Below, in pieces: positions 24,562 to 35,489 of a DNA stretch of 64,000 nt (its first letter is position 1; each line of letters opens with the position of its first letter). The DNA is taken from contig JAEVLN010000010.1 in the NCBI GenBank assembly GCA_018350325.1, positions 2,232,001 through 2,296,000 of the forward strand, in the 5' to 3' direction. The translations under genes and the position numbers were made by a program. The notes below the pieces were generated by a model. That model saw nothing but the letters and a program-made list of their open reading frames with translations. It was not told the DNA's origin and made no database searches. This DNA is from Globodera rostochiensis. Lineage: Eukaryota > Nematoda > Chromadorea > Rhabditida > Heteroderidae.

Positions 24562-26798
24562 TTAAACATTTAAAAATTTCTGCACAAATTCTTTTTTGCA
24601 TTCCTTCACTGGCCAAAATTTATTCAAATCGATGGCATTATATAACGAAAGGTCCATTTTTTTGTGCAACATTTGGCAAAGTGTGCAAAGCGGGCTGATG
24701 CGATAATTGTACGCGCTTTTCCGATAGGTTTTTGTCCATTCAAAATGTCTAAAATAGAAAATATATTATTAAAAATATATTTTATTTATTTATTTTTCGA
24801 TACTTTAAATATCGCTCAGTGTCATTTTGAAGGGATATGAGATATTTCACCAATTCCTTCACTGTGCCAAAATCGTCAGCGGCAATAAATGCGTTTGGCG
24901 GAATGTCAATGCCTGAAGCAATGTTTGGGTAAGGCCTAAGACTTTGGGTTAAGCAATCTTTTTAAGGAAATGGCCAAAAACATTGGACAACTTTTTGAAT
25001 AATATTTAAACTTTTTAAAATAAAATCCAAAAATATTTTAAAGTGTAAATTGCATCATCCACCTGAAAATACGGCACGGCTTAACACAACTGGAACGGTC
25101 AGCTTGCGCAATGAACGCCAGAATTTCTCCGTCACATATTGTGGACACACCGAATTTTCAAACGCAAAATAGAAGAAATGATTATCTTAAATACAATTGC
25201 TATTAATTAATTAATTAATTAAAAAATTGTACCCATTTCACTATTATAACAATTCGTGTCACAGCTGCGGCCTCCACAACTGCCAAACAAATCCAAATTA
25301 AGCATGCCCTGCAGCGCTTTCGTTAAGAAACCACTGCCCGAATCCACAACACAATGGGAGACCACTTGAAGAGCAAGTTTCGTTTTATTGCGCACTTTTT
25401 GTCGAACCTTTAATGCAAAATGGCATTAAAATTTAGGTGAAATCTTAAATATAAATTGGCTTATTTGTTGTCGATAATTTTTGAAAAATTCCCCGCGGCG
25501 CAACTCGACAGCTCCGCGTTTCTTAGGGATCTTAAAATTGTAACCCAAAAGTTTCTGGATTTTCTGTAATTTTTGTGCCCGTAACTCGCTTTCCGATCAT
25601 TATTTGGCATGATACTCTTTAAAGCAAATGGTAAGCCCGCGCCAAGAAGCGATTGATTGTCCCAATTTTGTAAATGCCGATATCGAACTGGATTCAAAGA
25701 TGGCATTTTTTGGGCATCACAAATGCCAGAGTGCTTATTATTATTATTTCATCGGGGTTTTATATTTAAATTTAAAAAAAGATTTGTTCTGTCTTCTTTT
25801 TTACCTCATCCTCAGTCCATCGGTCTTCGATGGGAGTGTCCGCGGTGATTCTAACCAACGAGTCGTAGGGCATGAATACGGTACTGTCCGTCCGGTAGGT
25901 TACTGTAGTATTAAAGAAAGTATCCGTCATAATGCTTCGGTTGAAGTACATCAACGTGTACACAGGCGGTTCCACCGTGAACATCACGTAGTTTTGGTTG
26001 GGTCGTCGCTTTTTTGGCCATTGATCAATCAAACAATTTCCGTGGAGGTGGAAAACCAACAATGACGAATTTTGCTCTCTTTTTAAATGCATTTTAATCA
26101 TTAAATTTTATTTAAAAATAATATAAATTACAATAATTATTTTTGCTTACAAACTCCGATTGGCGGTGTATTCGCATTTAAATGGGCATTTGTTTTGGGC
26201 GGTTAACGGAAGATATGTCGGAAACCCGCGGTCCAACAACGAAATCATTGTGTCACCAATGCATTTGTTGTTCCACAGAATGATAATTGGCGCTTTAGAA
26301 GAGTCCTAAACTTTTGACAATTGTTAATAAACAAAAAACATCCTTAATTCAATGGGGCTAGGTTAAAATACCAACCCCTAAAAGGTTAAAATGCCAAAAT
26401 GTCATTCAGGCGGTTGGCATTTTTTCCTTATTCAATGTTTAGTTTTGCGGATCTAAAAGCATTTTCTTCCCCTTTTAAGTCATTTTAGCGTTTAGAGTGG
26501 AGTCCATTAGTGCCCTTTTAAAGAATATAGTTAAGGAAATTCGGCACTCGTGATCAAGAAGATGGAGATTTTCGAGAGTTTTTGAATCGTTTTTCTGCGC
26601 AATTTTTGAAATTAATAATTTTGTAGAAAAAATAAATCGAAATTTATTTACATTAAAATAGTTTAGCGAATCAGCAGCCTCTTCCGAATAGATTAAGGGA
26701 ATTTCAACATCGTAGTTAACATATAAATAGTAAAATATGTACATTATTGAAAAACCAGGAACAAATAAAAGTAACAATTTTTTCTTATCCAAGTTCAT
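24562..26798 (-). CDS. GT10 alpha-1,3-fucosyltransferase, copy B
   Basis: Tandem paralogue of the GT10 gene at 20.6-23.3 kb. Seven exons join in phase: 26798-26652, 26305-26151, 26078-25805, 25407-25233, 25185-25063, 24912-24804 and 24748-24562, about 389 residues. Exons 3 to 7 (274, 175, 123, 109 and 187 nt) are identical in length to copy A, so the duplication kept gene structure intact. Seen: a different N-terminal anchor (KKKLLLLFVPGFSIMYIFYY), MTDTFFNTTVTYRTDSTV, MPYDSLV, the donor-binding block FENSVCPQYVTEKFWRSL, PVVLSR, IAADDFGTVKEL and a C-terminal SPLCTLC. No disabling change seen. The third intron (25408-25804) is longer than in copy A and carries unrelated sequence. The second-exon Cys pattern differs from copy A, which may mean a changed acceptor site. 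Confidence 0.9.
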
Positions 26799-27940
26799 TT
26801 GTTGTTGATCTTAATAAATTTCAATATTAATATTTATATTAAATATAAAAACTGTAAAATATTAATAGTGTTAATTCGTTAGTTGAAAAAACTGTTAAAA
26901 TTATGTTTATAATTATTTTTGGAGAAGTGTAATTTAAAATATTACGCCGTCGGATGCTTAACAATTTAAACCTAACCTTTAATTAATTATGAGTCTCAAA
27001 CATCCCCAAAAAAGTCAGTCCTAGCGCCGGACGGATGTGCATACATTTTTAGTCCAAATTGCTGAACAAATAAAAAAGGAAATAAATCGATCAGTTGAAA
27101 ATTAAAACGAATTATAGGCCTGCCACCAGCGTCGTCGTATTTTTGAGAGTGCCATATTTTGCGGAAAATAATTAATTGGTATCCCAAAATTATTTGAGGG
27201 GTGATGCTAATGAAAGAAAAAAACCCGTTAGTCTTAATTCGTTAGTTGAAAAAACTGTCAAAATGATGTTTATAATCATTTTGGAAAAATGTAATTTAAA
27301 ATATTAGCGGTGACGAGTTACCAAAAGCTTTGACATTGACATTTTTTCTTTGTTAGCAGCTACATAGCTCTCCGTCCTTTTAAAATGGGAAATCAATAAG
27401 AATGGTGAAAAATGAATTTTGTATTGCCGAATCTCCTGGGCTTATTTGTTAGCATTTCTCTGAAAAATTCAAAAAGTGATCATATTTGATAAATTTTTGT
27501 TTAAAATATTGAATAAATTAGAGACTCCGCCGGGGCGGAGAAGGTGAGAGGGGTGGGTGTCCGCCGTTTTTATCCGATTAAGGAACAATAAAACAAAGCA
27601 ATGATCGATTTAATAAAAAAACTAAAAATCAAATCAAGTCTTGATTTGTTTTGTAGGTTTTTAACATAAATGGCATTCTTTATAAACAATTTTTTAATTT
27701 CTCTAAAATAAAATTGGTAGGCTTTTTGTTGGTTAAACGCACATTTTGCTATCAATCTTTTAAAGCAAATTAGCCGTATTGAATCAGCAGAATAATATGC
27801 GTCATAACAAAGAGCTAAAAATGGGAGGAAAACGATTGTTAGCTAAACACACCGATTTTTCAATTATTGCCCACTTTTACAATTGTGGTAATGAATGGTA
27901 AACAAAATATTATCTTTTATATAAAATAATCCTCAAAAAG
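26799..27940. other. Divergent spacer between GT10 copy B and GT11 copy 2, with repeated blocks
   Basis: This should hold the promoters of two divergently transcribed genes. A block starting gttgttgatcttaataaatt near 26808 repeats the sequence upstream of GT10 copy A (near 23670). Part of it (ttcgttagttgaaaaaactg) is repeated again near 27238. The phrase ttagcagctacatagctc near 27354 also recurs near 23850. At 27700-27806 there is an inverted copy of 23885-23990. A further segment near 27425-27530 repeats, in inverse, sequence near 16200-16320 (cccgaggagattcggcaata). Confidence 0.65.
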
Positions 27941-30636
27941 ATGGAATTTATCAAATTTGTCCCGCACAATGCTAAACGACTTAAATATATTTCATTGGCA
28001 ACTTTCGCTTTTGTTGCGCTCATTCTAATTACCAAAAACAAAAATCCATTGGTCGGTGATCAATTTATGCATATTGTAAATCTAAGCGCTAAAGAAAAGG
28101 TAATTTTTTGATAAAATAATATATAAAAAAAAATTATTTAATGTATAAATTAAGACACTTCCCAAATGGAGTAGACAATGTGAGCACAACAATATTTCTG
28201 TTGAAGAGTTTAAAAGGTAAATTGCTTGGTGTTAAATTAAATAATTAAATACCTAGTCGAAAAGGTACAAAGTGACACAAAAGTCCTGACATAACTTTTT
28301 TCAAACATAGGTAATCAAATTAGACCAAAAATCAATCAAAAGGTACACAAAAGTGTAGATCAAAATTTTTCATCTGTTCGATCGGAACTTTTGCTTTTGC
28401 CGTTTGCAAGGCCTAACTCCCAGCTCGCCTACGGTGTTTCGTTTGACTGTGTCTTCGTCCCCGACTAAAAAAAGTCGGGGTTCGGGGTTCCCCAGCAAAA
28501 ACTTCGAAAATTTCAAAAAAGTCGGGGTTCGGGGTTCCCCAGCAAAAACTTCGAAAATTTCAAAAAAGTCGGGGTTCGGGTTTAAGATTGACATAAATTA
28601 AATAAATTTCAAAAGTGGTGCAGTTGTGTCATCCTATAAATATTTCTCATAAAAAATAATTCTTAATACCATTTTTAGTCTTTTCCAATCGACGGAAAAA
28701 TATTTGATTGCCGGAGGATTGTTTGGAAGTTGTGGTGGCTTGGGCAATCAAATGGTAATGCTTTAATTTTTAATTTTTTTTAAATTTTTTGGAAATTTTT
28801 AGTTCCGTTTTGCTGGACTCTACGGCATTGGAAAACCTTTTAAACGAATCCCAGTTTTTTTTAAACGTCAAAATTGTCATCGAGGATTTGAGGCTCACGA
28901 ATCGGAAGGCGCCGATGAAATGGACCGCTTGTTCCCCAATTATGCCAAATTTTTAAAATTTTCGGTAATTTTTTTAATTGAATTATTTTTTATATATCAA
29001 TGTAGGGTTTGTACCACGACCCCGCAAAGTTAGGCTATTTTTCGGGGTTTTCCCCAACCCGACACTTCCAAGCCCGCAAATCCCGAACCCTAATTCCCGA
29101 CTCGATAAAAATTGTGATTAACAAAAATTTTTAGATTATAATTTTAAGCATCTATTTTCCTCAAAAGCATCGGAATTATTTAAATTGTTTATTAATTTTC
29201 GAAAAATTAAATTTTAATCGTTTAGCTTAACACTTTTGTCGCCGACAGACCCAACGAAACGCGCGTGTTGAATGGCTTTGCTTCGGACTGTTGTCGATAT
29301 GATGACCCAAAACGGTTTTGCATAAATACAAAATATTCATTTGAATTGATACAATTTATTTAGAATTAATTTTACTTCGTTTGCTGAAAAATTTGTGAGC
29401 ATCAATGCAAGTTTTTAATAATAAATGCTTAATTCATATTTTAGTTTAGGCTCTTTGGTTTCAATCCTACAAATTCTTTCACTATATTCGACGGGAAATA
29501 CGCAAAATTTTTCAATTTGGATGGCCTATTTGTGTGCAAATGGAAAAGTTAAAGAAATCATACTTTAAGTTGGTTGCCAATACTCATTAATATCAAATAT
29601 TTTTTGATTTTATTTATTTATTTTTGGGTAATTTTAAACATGACATCATCTAACCATATTTTTAGATAATTGATTAATAATCTTTTGTTTCAAATTAGCA
29701 CATTGACGTTTATCCCAAAAAAAAAACAATTCTTGATTAGCAGCCCAATGTTTCAAAAAGATATGTTTTGTTAAATCACTTTTCAATTTTTTAATTATTA
29801 ATAAATTAAGCGTCTCCGAACAAAACGCCATCAAACTTTGTGTCCACACGCGCATTGGCGACTTTGCAAAGACAACGACGCATTTACCGTCTGAAAAAAA
29901 TTTTACGGAAAAGGCCATTGAATATACATACAAATATTTAACGGTTGAATTATTAATTACTCGTTTATTTAATTTATATTATTTATGTCTAATTTTTTCA
30001 GCAAAAACATCAGCGACCCGTAGCCGTTGTGCTATTTGGGGAGGACAAAAAATTTATCGGCAATTTGAGCATTGACAGAAAGGTGAAATGGGGAGGGGGG
30101 GGGGGTATTTATTAAATATAAATTAAAATAAATAAATTATCGACAAACATTTTTTCGGGAATTTGAGCATTGACAGAAAGGTGAAATGGGGGGGAGGGGC
30201 ATTCATTAATAATATAAATTAAAATAAATAAATTATCGGTGATAATATGGAAATCTGTTTGTCAATATTATTTCAGCTCATTCGCTCCATTTACACCCCA
30301 AAATCGATGTCGCGTGCAGAGGACCTCGTTTTTGTGTCCACCACCTGCGATTCAATGTTAATCACCTGCCCCTCTTCCACTTTCGGCTGGTGGATGGCAT
30401 ATTTAATGCCGGATGGTGCCACCGTTTTTTACAGTGCCAAACTTGAAGGTGCTGCTGTTGATATAAATTTGAATATTTTATAAATATCTATTAAATCTAC
30501 ATTTTAAATAAGATTATTATTAAATCCAAAACTGTTTAAATTGGGTATTTTAGGCACTGTTTATGCGCGAGAAAATTTTTTACCCGAATGGATACCGCTT
30601 AGACTGAAAGAAAATGGCACAATTGTTATTGATTGA
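27941..30636 (+). CDS. GT11 alpha-1,2-fucosyltransferase-like protein, copy 2, with GT10-derived anchor exon
   Basis: Exons: 27941-28099, 28155-28216, 28679-28754, 28803-28964, 29226-29314, about 29455-29570, 29821-29943, 30002-30082, 30277-30448 and 30554-30636. Exons 2-10 match GT11 copy 1: GGLGNQMFRFAGLYGIGK, NGFASDCCRYDDPKR, FQSYKFFHYIRREIRKIFQF, KLCVHTRIGDFAKTT (HxRxxDF motif), CPSSTFGWWMAYLMPDGA and FLPEWIPLRL. Exon 1 is not GT11 sequence: KFVPHNAKRL...LVGDQF is about three-quarters identical to exon 1 of GT10 copy A on the opposite strand. Exons 1-3 join in perfect phase. The join between 29314 and the exon near 29455 is one base out of phase with the homologous frame, so either a small exon is missed, the assembly has an indel, or the gene is damaged there. 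Everything downstream is in frame. Confidence 0.75.
30040..30245. repeat. Tandem duplication of about 110 bp across an exon-intron boundary
   Basis: The text tttgagcattgacagaaagg followed by tgaaatgggg, a G tract and aaattaaaataaataaatta occurs twice, at about 30064-30140 and 30160-30236. The first copy contains the real end of GT11 exon 8 and its donor; the second lies in the intron and so offers a decoy donor. G-run length differs between copies. Confidence 0.85.
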
Positions 30637-30950
30637 TGAAAAAAACGGATATTGACAAACAAAAAAAGAAATTTGTAGATTTTTGAAAAAAAAAATCTCT
30701 GGTACCGAGCCCGGCTTTTTCAAAATTCCAAAATTTGCTGATCAGTCTTATTCTTCCACTAGCTTCTATTGTTTGTTCAATATTCCTTTATTAATCAAGA
30801 TAAAATTCTTTTTGATCTACACTAAATTTTAAATGTATTTTTTGTCTTATGGTTGATCCCATATCCATTTTCCTGACGATTGATTTTGACTAAAAAAAAA
30901 TTAAAAATTATTTTTCTACTCATCGATGAAATTAGTCTGTTCTTAAATTA

Positions 30951-31161
30951 CTTAGGGTGCCAACTAAGTTTTGATACCCGATTTTTTTAATAAAATTTAT
31001 TTTTTTAAAAATTTAACAAAATACAATCACGACTCAAAATAAGCACCAGAAAATGACGAATACAAAAAAATAATTGTTTAGATACGTGCCGAAATAACGG
31101 AGTTACAAATTTTCAAATTCATTAAAAAAATCGGGTATCAAAACTTAGTTGGCACCCTAAG
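30951..31161. mobile_element. Fold-back miniature element with roughly 38-bp inverted repeats
   Basis: The left end cttagggtgccaactaagtt continuing ttgatacccga matches the reverse complement of the right end almost perfectly (tcgggtatcaaaacttagtt, then ggcaccctaag). The short unique centre contains no open frame. The palindromic ends and 211-bp size fit a miniature inverted-repeat transposable element between the GT11 and DUF1647 genes. Confidence 0.85.
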
Positions 31162-31558
31162 TATATTAAACCACTCTATGAAGGCGATTAAAAAGAGAAC
31201 TTCCCCTGCTTAAAAGAGCAATAATGTCAACACATTTTTGAAGGATTTAACCGCAAAATATTTTGCTATTTAAGAATTTGTGTGTTGTTTGCTGAATTTA
31301 TTATGATTAATATATTTAAGGCAAAATAAAAATGCTTTAGTCATTCATAACATTTAAGAAAAATGGAAAAACAGCAGACACACACAAACAAATGTTTAAC
31401 ACTTACTAATTATTTATGAAAAACTGGTAATAATAGAACAAATAAATCGTTGTTCAAATGTTTAACCAACATTTAGACTTAATATACAAATAAATAGTCA
31501 CAATTTTGACAATTCAAATTTAGTGCTAAACTATCAAAAATCATTACCAATCATAATC

Positions 31559-34438
31559 ATGTTTCATTGGTGGACTTCACTATTGAATAGCAAAAAAGAT
31601 TTTCGAATTTTGTTCTCTGGCGCAGCAATGATCACCATTTTTTTATTCCTTTATTACAGCACACACATTACAAATATCACAATTACAATTATAATGGACA
31701 AATGTCAGGGTGAAAATGTAATTTTAAATTTTACTTTTTATTATCGATATAACAAAATCACATAAATATTAATTTTTAATTGACCAACTTCTACATATAA
31801 TCGTTATTAATAATTAAGATGGTTTATTCATTGAAAATCAACAACAAAATTTGGCCAAATAGAACCGACATCAAACTGAAAGGGACAGCATTTTCTTGTG
31901 AGCTAAAACCATTACTGGACAAATGGCTTCTTTCCGATAAATATCAAATTACAAATTTTGTTCCGGTAAGTTAAGCTTTGATCATTGTTTTATGCAAATT
32001 CAAATTTTTAATTTTGATATCTATTCTTGACTTTTGTAATTTAACTTTTTTTTTAGGTCAAACATTTTTCTAACGACGACCTCAATAAAGATCGACCAAT
32101 ATTTATTGTGGCTTCTGATATAAAATTTTTCAAATATTTGAAAGGACTTTTGATCAACCTGAAAGAAATTTTTGGAAAACACCAACAAATCGTTGGCTAC
32201 GATTTGGGTGGTATATCGGAGAATCGTGAAATGGTTAGTAAATATATAAGTACACAAATCTAAAATGGAAAATGTTGAGGGCTAATTTGGTCCTGGTCAA
32301 AAAAAACCGGGCCTGCTGGACAAAAACAAGAAAAAAAAATGCTTGGTAAAAAACCGGGACCATTATAAGGGGATTTTAAAGGAATTTAAAAAACCGGGAC
32401 CATTATAAGGGGATTTTAAAGGAATTTTAAAAAACCGGAACCAAAATTTCAGTACCAAAGTGGGAAATTTGTCCATTTCAGTACTGGTCCCGGTCCCGCT
32501 CAACCCTACTTTAAAGTTTAAAGCATTTATTATTATTATTAGTTAAATAAAAATTTGTCAACACTTTATATTTAAGATGGCTGAAGTGAACAGTGTTTGT
32601 GCAATGGAATGGCGAAAGTTTGATTTTTCTTTGTTGCCGGAAAATGTGCACGGGCTGACTAATTTCTCGTGGAAAATTGCAATTATAGCGGTAATTAGAT
32701 AGATTAGTTATCGATAATTATATTAAACAAAAGTTTAAATACTTGATTCTATTTTAAGAGTTAAGTTTAAAGTCCGCCATTTTAAGGACAAAACTATAAA
32801 TCAATTGAAAACCCCAGTGTTGCGACAATTTTTTTTCTTATTTTTTCATTTTCTATTCAAAAATATATTATGGCATAAATTCAGGAAGTGTTGGCGGAAT
32901 ATCCCACAGTGATATATTTAGACACAAAAATCCGATTTAAACGCAAAAATGGCTTCCAACCGTATTTCAAACAAATTGAGCAAGGCTCAATAAGCCCATG
33001 GGTCAACCCTTGGAATACCGGGCACAAAATCTCAGCTGCTACCCATACAGGTAGAAAAATGTATAAAAATTAAAACTATTAATTTTTCACTGTTCAATTC
33101 ACGTGGTTTTTTGAAAGCCGTAAAGTTTAATCCTGGTTTTGGGCTGGAATTTGGTCCATTTTTACCTATAAAATCCCGATGTTTATCCCAATCCCGAGTT
33201 CCTTAAAATTCCGATCCCGCTTTACTCCAAATGAAAACCTGATTCGTAGTCACCACGCTTCGAAACGAACAATTAACAAACACATTTACATTGTATTTAT
33301 TTTAAAAATGGTAAATCAAAATAGAATTAATTGTAAATTGTTTATTTAGGAATGTACAAATTTATACCTCATTATTGGGAGATTGCGGCACCTTATAAAG
33401 AACGACAGATGGCAGAAGCATCGATAAATGTTGTGCAGAAGAGTGAACACAGTCGGCTGTTACTTAAGTGGTAATAAACAAATAAGTTTAATGGCATGAA
33501 CGCATCTCATAAGGAGGGTTAATTAGTACTTTTTAGGATTTTAAACAAAATTTTTTAAGTGAATTAATTAAGAAATAAATTACAAGGTACAAAATTTAAA
33601 TGATCTCAATTTATTAGCCGAAGATGTAATAGGTGATCTCCTCCTCCTAATTTTAAAGGGCGTTGTTATGTGCAGCAACGCGGGAATGCATTGACCCCCC
33701 AGGGGCCAAAATCAAATGTCCAGTTCCATTGGTGGGAAAAAGCGTTTGCCATCGCCAGGATCAATCTGTGATCAATGTGTTGTCGAATAATTTAGAACAA
33801 GAGCATCGGATCAATGGTGAATGTAAATTATTGTTCTGCTTGAATTAGGCACTAAACAAAAAGTCCTTTTTGGCATTTATGACAAAACCAGCAAAAAAGC
33901 ATCCCCCAAAGACTTTTGCAAAAATTTTGATTTTTGCATTTTTGGACAAATTTTCTCAACAATTTCCATCAAAAACGGCTCCTATCGGCCCGCCGACCCC
34001 CCACTCGCCCCAAAACCTTTAAATAAGCCTAAAAAGAGCCGCTGAAGCAAAATGTGGAGATTTTTAATAGAAAAAATTGTCTTTTCAACTCACAATTTAT
34101 GTTCAAAAACATTTTAATCTTAATTTCAATTTTTTTATATTATCAAAATTTTAATTCTTAATGTTATTTGAGATGGAAAATTGTTTTAAGGGCAACATTC
34201 CCATTTTTACAACTACAAATTCAAATAAATAATATCAAATTTAAGCCTTTCAGAGAAGGGAACGCAGGAAAAATTCTTAAATAATTTCATTCATTTTTTT
34301 TTCACAGATCCAAATTTCATCACACAATACGACTCACATCATCCAAGGCATCAGCCAGACAACGATTTCTTCTATATGGAACACCATCAAGTACTGAACC
34401 AAAGCCGGAATGAATTTAAAGAGGCAGTAAAATGTTGA
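31559..34438 (+). CDS. DUF1647-type, glycosyltransferase-like type II membrane protein
   Basis: Eight exons join in phase: 31559-31717, 31819-31965, 32057-32233, 32577-32690, 32885-33050, 33350-33470, 33659-33816 and 34308-34438, about 390 residues. Seen: an N-terminal anchor (ILFSGAAMITIFLFLYY), then a domain with IFIVASDIKFFKYLKGLL, IVGYDLGGISENRE, KFDFSLLPENVHGLTNFSWK and AEYPTVIYLDTKIRF. This is the pattern I know from nematode DUF1647 proteins, which look like retaining glycosyltransferases (YDLG and a YLD acidic pair). Then LCAATRECIDPPGAKIKC and CHRQDQSVINVLSNN follow, also typical. The ATG at 31559 directly precedes the anchor. Fourth intron absent of stops but AT-rich; the third intron holds a ccgggac repeat. 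It lies at the end of the glycosyltransferase cluster, which supports a glycan-modifying role. The enzyme activity is not established. Confidence 0.75.
32270..32510. repeat. Left-damaged copy of the ccgggac miniature element
   Basis: The right end cccggtcccgctcaacccta is intact, whereas the left end (gttgagggctaatttggtcc) is partly lost. Internal text ctgctggacaaaaacaagaa and a duplicated gaccattataaggggatttt match the element at 19808-20033. It lies in the third intron of the DUF1647-type gene. Confidence 0.75.
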
Positions 34439-35489
34439 GAATGAATAATGTTATTTGCATGAAAGTTATATGCACATAAAGTGGGAAAGATGAACAAAAA
34501 TTTTTTCATAATTTTTTAATTTTGAAAATTAAACAAATTTAAGATTTTTTTTGGTAATTTAAAATTACCAACTGGTACATTTTTCTTGAAGTGCTAAACC
34601 AAAGAAAATACAACACAAGAAATGCTAATCAAAGAAAATAATAAACACCAGAAATCGCAGTTGAATACAAAAAAAAAGAAGAAATAGTCTGGCTAAATCA
34701 ATGTTTTGATATTTAAGAAAATGGGCAAACGAAAAAATTTCATTCGATTTTTGAAAAGGTTTGGTGTTTGGCCAAAAAAAAATTTTCAGCACCTAAGGAA
34801 CGAAGCGGTACCCGGGACAAAATGCCATAAAAACATGTCGGATCGGCAAAACGTAAGGGCATATTTTATAATTTATGCATCACTTTTTGTCTGTGTGGTG
34901 TTCCACGTGGCACGTGCGTGGTTTTGGGGCATTGGGGGGGGGAGGTTCCACAAAACGGAAGTTATTTCCCCCCCCCCCCCCCTGCGGATGTTGTCGTTTT
35001 GAAACTTGCGAGACCACCAACAACAAAAAATTATATATGTCGGCGTATATGTATGTATTTGAATATTAGCATTATTTGAATAATCGTAGTATTATTTGAA
35101 AATATACGGTGAGTTTGTATTATTTGAAATACAAATTCTTTTTAAACTCAGTAAAATTCGAGTTTTACTTGTAAAATTTGAAACTTCTGTTTTTTTTATG
35201 TTTCAATATTTTCATTAGAAAAAAATAGGATTCCAAATTTAACTAATAAAATTTAAATTTTAATAAAATTCGAATTTTGTGAAAGTATTCAAATAATACT
35301 AACTCTCGTATTTGGATCAGTTTAGACAATAGATCAGTTTAGACAATAACCTTTTTTAAATATAATAAAGAAATCGAAATAAATATAATATTATTTGCAA
35401 AAAAATATTTTCAAATTAAAAAAATTTGAAATTTTCTCGTTTTTGGATTTTCGAACATTATTGGAAGCTGAAATTAATTTATTGAAAAG
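34439..35489. other. Intergenic region, no gene recognised
   Basis: An open frame near 34706-35002 has low-complexity composition, a G/C homopolymer pair and no recognisable domain, so I do not call it. Near 35040-35310 the phrase gtattatttgaa recurs in both orientations, related to the palindromic element at 39973-40165. The remainder is AT-rich. Confidence 0.45.

Noticed and set aside
34706..35002. 98-codon plus-strand frame
   Set aside because: Low-complexity, contains G and C homopolymers and has no splice partners or recognisable domain.
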